DNA from: Asticcacaulis sp. MM231 | GTDB taxonomy: Bacteria > Pseudomonadota > Alphaproteobacteria > Caulobacterales > Caulobacteraceae | DNA length: 64,000 nucleotides | Assembly (NCBI RefSeq): GCF_964186625.1 | Contig: NZ_OZ075108.1 | Coordinates: 310,001 to 374,000, forward strand | Direction of reading: 5' to 3' | In this document: piece by piece, positions 32,757 through 41,022 of the stretch | Position numbering within the stretch: the first letter of the stretch is position 1 | Layout: each line of letters begins with the position of its first letter | Program-made: the position numbers and the translations under genes | Notes under the pieces: generated by a model | What the model saw: only the letters and a program-made list of their open reading frames with translations | The model's database searches: none | Told to the model about the DNA's origin: nothing

Positions 32757-32900
32757 TGGGGCGTGGGGTCCGCGACCCCACATCTTCTTCTATCCAATAG
32801 GAAAGCCTCGCCCCTATGGGGGCGGGGATTTTTTATTGGATTAAGGTCAAGTCTTGGGGCCACAGGCCCCGGGGGCGCCAAGCCAAACCCCATAACTTAA
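32757..32900. repeat. Dispersed hairpin-terminator-hairpin element, copy B
   Basis: In reverse orientation relative to copy A (8451-8577): hairpin GTGGGGTCCGCGACCCCAC (32764-32782), terminator stem (32806-32834), hairpin TTGGGGCCACAGGCCCCGG (about 32857-32875), with outer edges TTATGGGGCG and CCAAACCCCATAA. The flanking hairpin arms match copy A closely when reverse-complemented, while the central stem differs in sequence. Confidence 0.65.
32806..32834 (+). terminator. Intrinsic terminator after the M3 peptidase
   Basis: CCTCGCCCC-TAT-GGGGGCGGGG-ATTTTTT, flanked by complementary CCAATA/TATTGG extending the stem. Correctly placed for the plus-strand peptidase gene. Confidence 0.8.
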
Positions 32901-32946
32901 AGAAAGCACTACATTTTCAGCCCCATTACGACTATATAAGCCGGAA

Positions 32947-33801
32947 ATGACCCGTCCTTTTCTCAAGATGCCCAGACCTTTTTTAAAGATGAACGGCCTC
33001 GGCAATGATTTCATTGTCGTAGACGCCCGCGATACCGCCTTTACACCGGCGCCGGAGCAGATCCGCGCCTGGGGTGACCGCGCGTCCGGTATCGGCTTTG
33101 ATCAGCTTATCAGCATCGAAGGGTCGCCGCAGGGCGACGCCTTTATGCGCGTGTGGAACAATGACGGCGGCACGGTCGAGACCTGCGGAAATGCTCTGCG
33201 CTGCGTCGCCTGGTACTTGAACCGGGATGCTTCCGATAAAACGCTGAAGATCGACACCTTGGGCGGCCTGGCCAAGGCGCGTGTGCTGCGCGCCGACGCC
33301 AAAACCGGCACGGCCAGCGTCGATATGGGCAAGCCGGGCCTTGACTGGCAGCAAATTCCGCTCTCGGAAGAGATGAATACCGAGCGCCTTGAATTGCAGG
33401 TCGGGCCGATCGACGCGCCGCTCTATCATACGCCGGTCGCCGTCAGCATGGGCAATCCGCACGTCGTTTTCTTTGTCGCCGATGTCAACCGCGTCGATGT
33501 CACCGCCAACGGTTCGCTGATCGAAAACCATCCGCTTTTCCCCGAAGGCGTCAATGTCGAGTTCGCGCAGATCATTGATCGTCAGACCATCCGGATGCGG
33601 GTCTGGGAACGCGGCGCCGGCATCACGATGGCCTGCGGCACCGGCGCCTGCGCCACGCTTGTGGCCGCCGCCCGTCGCGGCCTGACCGACCGATCCGCCA
33701 CCGTCATCATGGATGGTGGGCCGCTGCATATCGCCTGGGCGGAAAATGATCACGTCATCATGACCGGCCCGATTGAGGTCGAGTTTGAGGGCACGCTGTG
33801 A
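32947..33801 (+). CDS. dapF: Diaminopimelate epimerase
   Basis: Converts LL- to meso-diaminopimelate for peptidoglycan and lysine. About 284 residues with both catalytic cysteines: Cys80 (GGTVETCGNALRC) and Cys230 (MACGTGACAT). Starts MTRPFLKMPRPFLKMNGLGN: the first seven codons are a near copy of the next seven, so the true start could be 32947, 32968 or 32989; MNGLGNDF is the core family beginning. First gene of an overlapping operon; its TGA overlaps the GTG of mtaB (GTGA, 33798-33801). Confidence 0.95.
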   Translation: MTRPFLKMPRPFLKMNGLGNDFIVVDARDTAFTPAPEQIRAWGDRASGIGFDQLISIEGSPQGDAFMRVWNNDGGTVETCGNALRCVAWYLNRDASDKTLKIDTLGGLAKARVLRADAKTGTASVDMGKPGLDWQQIPLSEEMNTERLELQVGPIDAPLYHTPVAVSMGNPHVVFFVADVNRVDVTANGSLIENHPLFPEGVNVEFAQIIDRQTIRMRVWERGAGITMACGTGACATLVAAARRGLTDRSATVIMDGGPLHIAWAENDHVIMTGPIEVEFEGTL

Positions 33802-35084
33802 GCCCGGAAAATGAAAAAAAGGTCGATGTCGTCACCTTCGGCTGCCGTCTGAACTCCTATGAGAGCGAGGTCATTCGCAAGACCGCCGCTGAGGATGGGC
33901 TCGACAACGCCATCATCTTCAACACCTGCGCCGTCACCGGCGAAGCCGTGCGCCAGGCGCGTCAGGCGATCCGTCGCGCCCGCAAGGAAAACCCCGACGC
34001 CAAGCTGATCGTCACCGGCTGCGCGGCGCAAACCGATCCGGACACCTTTGCCAATATGGCTGAGGTCGATTTCATCATCGGCAATGGCGACAAGCAAAAG
34101 GCTGGCAGTTACAAGCTGACGCCCGATAGCGCACGCATCACAGTCAACGATATCTTCTCGGTTCAGGAAACCGCTGGCCATCTGATTGATGGTCTGAAGG
34201 ATCGCGCCCGCGCTTTTGTCGAGGTGCAGAACGGCTGCGATCATCGCTGCACCTTCTGCATCATCCCTTATGGCCGCGGCAATTCGCGCTCGGCTGCGGC
34301 GGGCGATGTCATCAGCCAGACGCAGAAGCTGGTGGCGCAGGGCTATAATGAGGTGGTGCTGACCGGCGTCGACCTGACCTCGTGGGGCACGGACCTGCCC
34401 GGCACGCCGCAACTCGGCAATCTGGTGACGCGTATCTTAAAATTGGTGCCCGATCTCAAGCGCCTGCGTCTCTCCTCCATCGATGCGGCCGAGATCGACG
34501 ATACGCTTCTGCGCGCCTTTGCTGAAGAAGAACGCCTCGCCCCCTATCTGCACTTGTCGCTGCAACATGGCGACGACATGATCCTCAAGCGCATGAAGCG
34601 GCGGCACCTGCGCGCTGACAGTATCGCCCTGGTCGAAAAGGTGCGCGCCGTCCGTCCGGATATCTCGTTCGGCGCCGATATGATCGCTGGTTTTCCGACC
34701 GAAACAGAAGAGATGTTCGCCAACGCCGTATCGCTGGTCGATGCCTGCGATCTGTCGTTCGTCCACGTCTTTCCCTATTCGCCGCGCCCGCAGACACCCG
34801 CCGCTAAGATGCCGCAACTGGCGCGCACCACTATCAAGGAGCGCGCCGCCCGGCTGCGCGCCAAGGCCGAGGAAGCGCTTACCCGCCACCTTAGCCGCCA
34901 ACATAACCGCACGCTCTCCTGCGTAGTCGAGAAGCCCGGCTTCGCCCGCGCCGCTGATTTTACCGAGGTGGTTTTCAGCGGAGACGCGGTCGTCGGCGGT
35001 ATCAGCGATATTCTTATCCACGGCCACGATGGCAAACATGTCATTGGCAGCCTCGTGCAAACTGAGCTACAGCAAGCGGTATGA
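33798..35084 (+). CDS. mtaB: tRNA t6A37 methylthiotransferase MtaB
   Basis: Radical-SAM methylthiotransferase making ms2t6A in tRNAs reading ANN codons. 428 residues: N-terminal UPF0004 domain with three cluster cysteines (TFGCRLN, FNTCAVTGEAVRQARQAI, VTGCAAQTDP), the radical-SAM CxxxCxxC at Cys147-151-154 (CDHRCTFCIIPYGRG), and a C-terminal TRAM domain. CRLNSYESE with GEA...RQ points to MtaB rather than MiaB. GTG start in dapF's stop; ATGA overlap with ftsY. Confidence 0.93.
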   Translation: MSPENEKKVDVVTFGCRLNSYESEVIRKTAAEDGLDNAIIFNTCAVTGEAVRQARQAIRRARKENPDAKLIVTGCAAQTDPDTFANMAEVDFIIGNGDKQKAGSYKLTPDSARITVNDIFSVQETAGHLIDGLKDRARAFVEVQNGCDHRCTFCIIPYGRGNSRSAAAGDVISQTQKLVAQGYNEVVLTGVDLTSWGTDLPGTPQLGNLVTRILKLVPDLKRLRLSSIDAAEIDDTLLRAFAEEERLAPYLHLSLQHGDDMILKRMKRRHLRADSIALVEKVRAVRPDISFGADMIAGFPTETEEMFANAVSLVDACDLSFVHVFPYSPRPQTPAAKMPQLARTTIKERAARLRAKAEEALTRHLSRQHNRTLSCVVEKPGFARAADFTEVVFSGDAVVGGISDILIHGHDGKHVIGSLVQTELQQAV

Positions 35085-36034
35085 CTGAACAGAAGAAAAC
35101 AGGCTGGCTACAGCGTCTGACGCAGGGCCTTTCGCGCACCTCGCAAACCCTGACCGAGTCAGTGACGCAAGTGTTCCAGCAAAAGGAAGCGCTGGATGAT
35201 GCCGCCCTTGAAGAGCTGGAAGACCTGCTGGTCGAAAGCGACTTAGGCCCGCAGATATCCGCCACCATCGCGGCCAAGATGGCGCAGCAAAAGTTCAGTT
35301 CGGCCAAGGATGCCAATGCCGTGCGCTCGGCTCTGGCCGAAGCGCTGGCGGATGAACTGGTCGGTCACGAAGGCACCTTCGATCCGCTCTCCGGCCCCAA
35401 GCCCTATGTCGTGCTGTTCGTCGGCGTCAATGGCTCCGGCAAGACGACGACGCTCGGTAAGATCGCCGCCAAGCTGACCAAGAGCGGCGCCAAGGTGCTG
35501 ATTGTGGCGGGTGATACCTTCCGCGCCGCCGCCGTCGAGCAACTTAAGGTGTGGTCGGAACGCGCCGGCGCTGATTTCATGGGCCGCAAGACCGGCGCCG
35601 ATGCGGCGGGCCTTGCCTACGACAGCTTCATCAAGGCGAAGGAAGAAGGCTACGACGTCGTCCTGATCGATACGGCCGGCCGCCTGCAAAACAAGCAGGC
35701 CCTGATGGACGAGCTCCTGAAGGTCGTGCGGGTCATCAAGAAGGTCGATCCCGATGCCCCGCACGAAACCCTGCTGGTGTTAGACGCCACGGTGGGCCGC
35801 AATGCGCTCAGTCAGGAACAGATTTTTGGCCGTCAGGCCTTTGTTTCCGGCCTCGTCATGACCAAGTTGGATGGTACGGCCCGCGGCGGCATTCTCATTC
35901 CGATCGCCAAGGCCTCCGATGCCCCGATCAAGCTGATAGGCGTCGGTGAAGATATCGAAGACCTGCACGCCTTCAAGGCGCGCGATTTTGCCCGCTCCAT
36001 GGTTGGGTTAGAGCCCCTTTCGGATAAGGAATAG
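35081..36034 (+). CDS. ftsY: Signal recognition particle receptor FtsY
   Basis: 317 residues. Short N-terminal region, N domain (about 30-100), then the SRP GTPase G domain: P-loop GVNGSGKTTTLGKIA (about 114-128), DTFRAAAVEQL, DTAGRLQNKQALMDEL, TKLDGTARGG and GVGEDIEDLHAF. Docks SRP-ribosome complexes at the membrane for co-translational insertion. The acidic A domain is very short, as in many alphaproteobacteria. ATGA overlap with mtaB. Confidence 0.96.
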   Translation: MTEQKKTGWLQRLTQGLSRTSQTLTESVTQVFQQKEALDDAALEELEDLLVESDLGPQISATIAAKMAQQKFSSAKDANAVRSALAEALADELVGHEGTFDPLSGPKPYVVLFVGVNGSGKTTTLGKIAAKLTKSGAKVLIVAGDTFRAAAVEQLKVWSERAGADFMGRKTGADAAGLAYDSFIKAKEEGYDVVLIDTAGRLQNKQALMDELLKVVRVIKKVDPDAPHETLLVLDATVGRNALSQEQIFGRQAFVSGLVMTKLDGTARGGILIPIAKASDAPIKLIGVGEDIEDLHAFKARDFARSMVGLEPLSDKE

Positions 36035-36036
36035 CG

Positions 36037-36798
36037 ATGAGCCTGCCGCCAAAGTCTGAATCGGATGCCGCCCCTGTCGATCTTGCCAAGGAGATCCGGG
36101 AAGGTGACAGGATAGTCGATAAGGCCCTGGCCGGTGCGGCGGAAAAATTCGGCGAAATCAATCCCGAACTGGCCTTGAAGCCGGATGCGCCGAAGCAGAA
36201 CCACGTCAAGATGGCGGTCGATTATGGCCCGCTGATCGCCTTTGGTCTCACCTTCCTCGTTTACAAACTGCTCAAGATCGCGCCGGAAAAGGACGCCCTG
36301 ATCTGGGCGTCCGGCGCACTAGGGGCGGCCTCGCTGATCGCTCTCATCGCCGGCCTGATCATGGAAAAGCGCATTGCGTGGATTCCGCTCGTGTCCTGCG
36401 TCATCACCATTCCTATGACCATCCTGACCGTGCTCACCCATGATCCGATGTTCGTGAAGATCAAGATGACGATTGTCGACGTGCTGATCGGCGGTATTTT
36501 GCTGGGTGCGCTCCTGCTCAAAAAGCAACCGCTTAAAGTCCTGCTTGGCGATGCGCTCAAGCTCAAGGATGCGGCCTGGCCACGCCTCACCCTCTATTAC
36601 GCCCTTTTCTACCTCGCCATGGCCGCGGTCAATGAGGTGGTCTGGCGCACGCAGAGCGACAGCGTCTGGATGGTGTGGAAGATGGGCTCGATGATCGGTG
36701 GCCCCGTCCTGCTGTCGATCTGCCTGTTGCCCTTCCTGATGAAAAACATGATTACTGATCGCATGAGTGATGAACAGGTTACAGATAAAGACGCTTGA
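36037..36798 (+). CDS. ispZ: Inner-membrane septation protein IspZ (YciB)
   Basis: 253 residues. A soluble N-terminal extension of about 60 residues precedes six membrane segments with the family motifs DYGPLIAFGLTFLVYKL, KMTIVDVLIGGILLGALLLK and NEVVWRTQSDSVWMVWKMGS. YciB/IspZ proteins interact with cell elongation and division proteins and influence envelope integrity. Two bases after ftsY, last gene of the dapF-mtaB-ftsY-ispZ operon. Confidence 0.9.
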   Translation: MSLPPKSESDAAPVDLAKEIREGDRIVDKALAGAAEKFGEINPELALKPDAPKQNHVKMAVDYGPLIAFGLTFLVYKLLKIAPEKDALIWASGALGAASLIALIAGLIMEKRIAWIPLVSCVITIPMTILTVLTHDPMFVKIKMTIVDVLIGGILLGALLLKKQPLKVLLGDALKLKDAAWPRLTLYYALFYLAMAAVNEVVWRTQSDSVWMVWKMGSMIGGPVLLSICLLPFLMKNMITDRMSDEQVTDKDA

Positions 36799-36902
36799 GC
36801 ATGGCTGAAGGTTATATTCCGCATACGGATTGAATTGTCGTGAAAGCGACATATAATCATGACAAGGTTCAGCGTGTTTCGGCCGGACCCTGGGAGGGCG
36901 TC

Positions 36903-37628
36903 ATGAAGAAATCCAAATCCCGCACCAATAAGACCCAAACCAGCAAGAACAGTGAAAAAGCCATGTCGAAAAACGGCCTCGATGATTCGCCCTCGCATCT
37001 GCTCCACCGTGTTTTGCAGATAGCGCTCGATATCTATAATGCTGAAGCTGGCGAAGGCGCGCTTTCCCAGCGTCAATATGCCGTCCTGAAGGCGCTGGAA
37101 GGCACGCAAGGCCTGTCCCAAACCGATCTGGTCAAGGTGACCGGCATTGATCGCTCGACCCTGGCGGACCTGGTGTCACGCATGCTGGCCAAGGGGCTGG
37201 TGGCGCGCGAGCGCTCAGCTACCGACGCCCGCGCCAATCTGGTTCAGATCGCCGAAGCTGGCAAGACGGCGCTCTCCGACATGGAGCCGCGCGTTTTGGC
37301 CGCTGATGACAAGATTCTCAGCCTGTTGTCGCCGCCCAAGCGCGACAGCTTCGTCAAGCTGCTGCGTAAGCTGACCCACGCGCGTGAGGACGAACTGAGC
37401 GAAGCCGATGGCAAGCCGCGCAAGGAAAAGGCGCCGAAATCTCCCAAGACGCCCAAAACCGAAAAGGTGGCTGAGAAGGCCGAGAAGAAGCCTGGCAAGA
37501 AAAAAGACAAGTTCAGCGCCAAGAAGATGAAGAAGCTGCCGTTTCCGCCCTTGTCTGAAGGTATCAATGCAGCGGCGGAGACCGAAGACCTGGTCCATGC
37601 GCCGGTCGTCAAAGAGATCAAGGGCTAG
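36903..37628 (+). CDS. MarR-family regulator with a lysine-rich C-terminal tail
   Basis: 241 residues. Start ATG 36903 with GGGAGG before it. Residues 1-25 are Lys/Ser-rich, 35-170 a winged-HTH MarR domain (LSQRQYAVLKALEGTQGLSQ, DLVKVTGIDRSTLADLVSRM, ERSATDARANLVQIAEAGKT). From about 180 to 225 there is a basic, low-complexity tail (KEKAPKSPKTPKTEKVAEKA EKKPGKKKDKFSAKKMKK) reminiscent of histone H1-like proteins, which is unusual for MarR. Probably non-specific DNA contact. No obvious target gene; it ends tail to tail with the next gene (shared CTAG). Confidence 0.85.
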   Translation: MKKSKSRTNKTQTSKNSEKAMSKNGLDDSPSHLLHRVLQIALDIYNAEAGEGALSQRQYAVLKALEGTQGLSQTDLVKVTGIDRSTLADLVSRMLAKGLVARERSATDARANLVQIAEAGKTALSDMEPRVLAADDKILSLLSPPKRDSFVKLLRKLTHAREDELSEADGKPRKEKAPKSPKTPKTEKVAEKAEKKPGKKKDKFSAKKMKKLPFPPLSEGINAAAETEDLVHAPVVKEIKG

Positions 37629-37903
37629 ATCACGATATTGAGGTAAGAGCCCGGCCGCCGCAGCGGCTGGGTCGCGTCCTGGGCGCCGGTGCTGACCTGT
37701 GAGGCGGACGCTGGTGTTGTGGCGCGGGTGATGTCGGCTGCGGTATAGGTGGCCGGCGTGATCTTGGGGGCCGTGACCTGCTGAAAGAAGGCCTTCTGTG
37801 CCGAAAGCGCGCTGACAAAACTGCCGTCCGCAGTCGGCTTGGCGGCCGGCGTCGACTGCGGGTTGAGCATCTGGGCGAGGGAGGGGCGAATTGGCGTTGT
37901 CAT
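37625..37903 (-). CDS. Small hypothetical protein
   Basis: 92 residues, Ala/Thr/Pro/Gln-rich, starting MTTPIRPSLAQMLNPQSTPA and ending LRRPGSYLNIVI. No signal peptide or membrane segment. I do not recognise a family; the RPGSxLxIxV ending is compact and looks conserved. Coding is supported by a strand of its own, ATG with a fair SD and a cluster of three TTAA words upstream (37931-37952) that resembles cell-cycle-regulated promoters in Caulobacteraceae. Confidence 0.6.
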   Translation of the reverse strand: MTTPIRPSLAQMLNPQSTPAAKPTADGSFVSALSAQKAFFQQVTAPKITPATYTAADITRATTPASASQVSTGAQDATQPLRRPGSYLNIVI

Positions 37904-37930
37904 GTCCGAACCCTACACATAATCAGGTAT

Positions 37931-37952
37931 TTAAATGGTTAACGCATCTTAA
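37931..37952 (-). promoter_or_regulatory. Possible CtrA-type TTAA cluster
   Basis: TTAA-ATGG-TTAA-CGCATC-TTAA. The second pair has six bases between the TTAA words, one fewer than the consensus TTAA-N7-TTAA. It lies 28 bp before the start of the 92-residue gene. Weak. Confidence 0.3.
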
Positions 37953-38041
37953 GGTGTCGGAGAATTGGCGCTCCTTATGATGCGCCTTGCGCATCCACAG
38001 AACCTTAAGAGTGTTGCGGTAACATGAGATAACAAACGTCT

Positions 38042-39616
38042 TTGTCCGGATCCCCTTTGGTCATCTTAAAATCCTTCGCGTCGATCCGGCCGTTCTGCAC
38101 CTCAAGACCGGCCTTTACGGCTGGCGTCCTGTGCCTGGTATGGACCTGCCTTGTGCGTTTGCCATTTGCGCACGTCATTCATGATGATGAAGCCTTCTAC
38201 AGTGTGGTGGCTTCGCGCTGGCTAGAAGGTGAGTTGCCCTATAGCGCCAGTTTTGACATCAAGCCTCCCGGTCTATTCGCCATTTTTGCCGTGGCCCAGA
38301 TGTTGTTCGGCAGCAGTCTGGTGACCATCAAAGGTGTGGAAATTGTCTTCACGGCGTGGGGCGCCTACAGTCTGCACAGACTGATGAGGCGGCATGGCTC
38401 GCCTGAAGCTTCCGTCCTGATCGGTGTCTTGTATCCGGTCTTTTCCTTGTTCTTTGTCGGGGTGTCATCGCCCTGTCAGCTTATTCTGGCCGCCTTTACG
38501 ATCGCCGCCTTCCTGTGGCTTCTTGACAGCGGTGCGGCGGCAACGCGCCGGCAAACCTTTGCCAGCATCGCTTTGGCGGGCCTGATGATCGGCTACGCTT
38601 GCCTGGTCAAGCAAACGGCGGCCTTTGAAGCTCTGGGCATGCTGGGCTGGCTCGTTTGGCAGGCATGGCTAAAAAAAGACATCAGGCCGTCCTTGATCTT
38701 TTGTGTGGCTGCTGCCGTGCCGGTCATGGCGTTCGGCCTATACTTCGCTGTTGCGGGCCATCTGGGTGAGGTTATCGAGGCCATCGCCATGACAGCGGTG
38801 CAGCGATCGCAATTGAACATGTCTGCGGACGCCGATGCCTGTCCTGAATTGGTTCTGCGATTATGGCATGTCATGGCGATCATCAAGCCGGTTATTGTGC
38901 TGATCGCCGGCAGTGCGTTGGCGCTTTTGCGTTTGAGGCGGTTACAGCTTGTCTTCGCAAGCCCTTTGATCGCGCTGACGCTTATCTGGTATGCGGCCGT
39001 CGTGGTTGGCCTGCTGGTCCTGAGATCCCCTGAGATCTGGTACGGCTACGACCTGATACCGCCCGCCCTGATCCTGTTTTGTGGCGTCCTGTGTCATGGC
39101 ATGGCTTTTTCGCCGCACCAGCGCCGGCAATGGATCGTGGCCTATAGCGTTATCGCCTGCCTTCAGCCGCTTCTCATGGATCATAAGATGTTGTTTTCGG
39201 ATGGACCGGACGGTCGCCCGGACTATATCGGCAACGTGCGGGCAGCACAGAGTCTGAAAGCCGCAGGCCTGAGCCGTAATGACTCCCTGCTGGTTCTAAG
39301 CCGCGGCCATTATGCGCATGTGCTTACTCATGCCATGCCCAATGTCCGCTATTTCAACGCCATGCACCTCTGGTGCGTCTTTCCGACACCCGACAAAGAC
39401 CCGCTGGGGGAAGCCCTGTCGGCTCGTCCCCGCTTTATCGTCTTTTCCGGCAGCGACTATATGATCGGCTGCGCGCAACTGGACCGTCTGAAGATGGTCG
39501 AACCTGTTCTGGCCGCGGATTACGATCGCGTCGCCGAGGTCAGCGGCCGCTGGGACCACTTCTCTATCTACCGTCGTAAAATTGATCACGTGTCTGCAAG
39601 CGTGAAATCTGAATGA
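38042..39616 (+). CDS. Polytopic membrane glycosyltransferase (GT39/ArnT-like)
   Basis: About 524 residues with roughly 10-11 membrane helices and an N-terminal acidic loop motif VIHDDEAFYSVVASRWLEGE followed by KPPGLFAI, as in the GT-C dolichyl/undecaprenyl-phosphate sugar transferases. It would move a sugar from a lipid carrier to an acceptor on the periplasmic side. Start is uncertain: TTG 38042 gives the longest frame, and there is no well-placed ATG. The C-terminal 180 residues are soluble (GNVRAAQSLKAAGLSRNDSL). Acceptor unknown. Confidence 0.75.
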   Translation: MSGSPLVILKSFASIRPFCTSRPAFTAGVLCLVWTCLVRLPFAHVIHDDEAFYSVVASRWLEGELPYSASFDIKPPGLFAIFAVAQMLFGSSLVTIKGVEIVFTAWGAYSLHRLMRRHGSPEASVLIGVLYPVFSLFFVGVSSPCQLILAAFTIAAFLWLLDSGAAATRRQTFASIALAGLMIGYACLVKQTAAFEALGMLGWLVWQAWLKKDIRPSLIFCVAAAVPVMAFGLYFAVAGHLGEVIEAIAMTAVQRSQLNMSADADACPELVLRLWHVMAIIKPVIVLIAGSALALLRLRRLQLVFASPLIALTLIWYAAVVVGLLVLRSPEIWYGYDLIPPALILFCGVLCHGMAFSPHQRRQWIVAYSVIACLQPLLMDHKMLFSDGPDGRPDYIGNVRAAQSLKAAGLSRNDSLLVLSRGHYAHVLTHAMPNVRYFNAMHLWCVFPTPDKDPLGEALSARPRFIVFSGSDYMIGCAQLDRLKMVEPVLAADYDRVAEVSGRWDHFSIYRRKIDHVSASVKSE

Positions 39617-39688
39617 GACCCTGATAAATTCCAATGGTCCACGACCATGGCCACATAAACCAAAACGCAAAATTTCAGGGAGGCGTTG

Positions 39689-39769
39689 GTGGGTGAAAAA
39701 ATGCAAAACGGAGACCATTGGGGGGCAATGGTCTCCGTCGCATACCGCCGGTTTCGAGGGGGGGGATGA
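39689..39769 (+). CDS. Candidate 26-residue small protein or leader peptide
   Basis: GTG start 39689 preceded at 5 bases by GGGAGG (39678-39683), then MGEKMQNGDHWGAMVSVAYR and a basic Arg/Gly-rich end (RFRGGG), stop TGA 39767-39769. An ATG at 39701 is an alternative. The perfect hairpin 39709-39737 is inside the frame, so this could equally be a structured RNA with a chance frame. No plus-strand gene follows within 1.6 kb. I do not recognise the peptide. Confidence 0.35.
   Translation: MGEKMQNGDHWGAMVSVAYRRFRGGG
39709..39737 (+). repeat. Perfect 12-bp stem-loop
   Basis: CGGAGACCATTG - GGGGG - CAATGGTCTCCG. No U-tract follows, so it is not a standard terminator; with the following CCGCCGG/CCGGCGG stem it may be part of a folded RNA. 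Confidence 0.6.
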
Positions 39770-39966
39770 TCCCGGCGGCGAACTTACAGGTCCAAGTATC
39801 CATCAAAAAGATTAACGAAAACTTCGTCAAATCCTTGACGTCTTGTTACCTTGAACCCTTACTTAATACGTCATGCGGAAAATGCTAGTGCAGCGCACAA
39901 CATATCCGCGGTTTTTTGCCGTAAAGCGGCTCACATTTACTTGAATGCCGCTTAACTTGCCGAAGA

Positions 39967-41022
39967 TCAAGCGAAAAGCTTGGCCCAGCGCGGCTTGTTG
40001 CGGCCTTGCCAGGCGCCGCGGTGATAAGCGTCTGAACCGATCAACGGCACGACGGTGGTGGCTTCGGCGAAGACCATCTGCTCATAGGTGGTGTTGACCT
40101 TACCCCATGAGGCGGCTTCCTTGAGGGTGGAGGACGAACAGGCGCCGTCACGCACATCGGCGACGGTGATCTGGACGGCATATTTATGCATGTCGGCTTC
40201 GACGCCAAGGATCTCGGCGCAGACAACTGTATCCTGCGCGAAGTTCTTCGGCACGCCGCCGCCGACCATGAACAGGCCGGTGGTGCCGGCAGCGATCTTG
40301 ATGTCGGTCAGTTCGCGGAAATCGGCCACGGCGTCGATCATCAGGTAAGGCTTGCCGGCCTTGATGCGTTCCTTCTGGTGCTTGACCAGGCCGAAACCGG
40401 CGGACGAATCGACGAAGGCCGGGCAGAAGATCGGCACGCCTTCTTCATAGGCGGTCTGGATCAGCGAGCCAGGCTTCTTGGCATTGCCTTCGGAGAGCCA
40501 CTTGCCCATTTCCCAGATGAATTCGCGCGACGAATAGGCACGTGGCTCAAGGCGGTTGCAGATTTCCAGGATCGTGTGATCGCAGTTCTGCAGTTCTTCT
40601 TCATCGATATAGGTGTCGTAGATGCGGTCGATGTAGTTGTCGCGCAGCACGTTGTCGTCCACCGGACCAGCGGCCTGATAGTGCTTGAAACCGAGGGCTT
40701 CAAAGAAGTCCATGTCAACGATCGAGGCGCCGGTGGCGACCACGGCGTCGATCATGCCGAATTTCACCATGTCGCGGTAGACGTGCATGCAGCCGCCGGC
40801 CGAGGTGGAGCCGGCCAGGATCAGCCAGGGCGAGCAGCTCTTGTCTTCGAGCGCCATGTTGAAGATGTCGGCAGCGCGGGCGGTATCGCGGCTTGAGAAG
40901 CTCATCTTGCGCATCGAATCGATGATCGGACGGGCGTCATACGAGGTGATGTCGACGTGCTCGACCGTTTCGGCCAGCAGCGATGCCTTCATATTGGATT
41001 GGGGTGTGGTGTCAGCGCTCAT
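39967..41022 (-). CDS. speY: Deoxyhypusine synthase-like homospermidine synthase
   Basis: 351 residues of the deoxyhypusine synthase fold. The bacterial members lack an eIF5A partner and make homospermidine from polyamines. NAD-site glycine segments (LAGSTSAGGCMHVYRDMVKF, GGGVPKNFAQDT) and the catalytic lysine, Lys308 in KEAASWGKV (equivalent to Lys329 of the human enzyme in EAVSWGKI), are present. Start ATG 41022 with AAAGGAAC upstream; the frame is open to 41244 without a ribosome site. Works with the ornithine decarboxylase at 44599-45882, which supplies putrescine. Confidence 0.88.
   Translation of the reverse strand: MSADTTPQSNMKASLLAETVEHVDITSYDARPIIDSMRKMSFSSRDTARAADIFNMALEDKSCSPWLILAGSTSAGGCMHVYRDMVKFGMIDAVVATGASIVDMDFFEALGFKHYQAAGPVDDNVLRDNYIDRIYDTYIDEEELQNCDHTILEICNRLEPRAYSSREFIWEMGKWLSEGNAKKPGSLIQTAYEEGVPIFCPAFVDSSAGFGLVKHQKERIKAGKPYLMIDAVADFRELTDIKIAAGTTGLFMVGGGVPKNFAQDTVVCAEILGVEADMHKYAVQITVADVRDGACSSSTLKEAASWGKVNTTYEQMVFAEATTVVPLIGSDAYHRGAWQGRNKPRWAKLFA

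Larger units (their letters stand above)
39617..39966. other. Structured intergenic region with hairpins and a possible small gene
   Basis: 350 bp between the glycosyltransferase and speY, neither of which ends or starts inside it. It holds three inverted repeats: CCAATGGTCC-ACGA-CCATGG-type near 39632-39653, a 12-bp perfect stem at 39709-39737, and CCGCCGG ... CCGGCGG at 39746-39779. It also holds a candidate 26-codon reading frame (39689-39769). The right part (39780-39966) is AT-rich without clear structure. Confidence 0.5.

Noticed and set aside
40186..40896. Long plus-strand frame within speY
   Set aside because: Antisense to the DHS-like gene, which carries the catalytic lysine motif.
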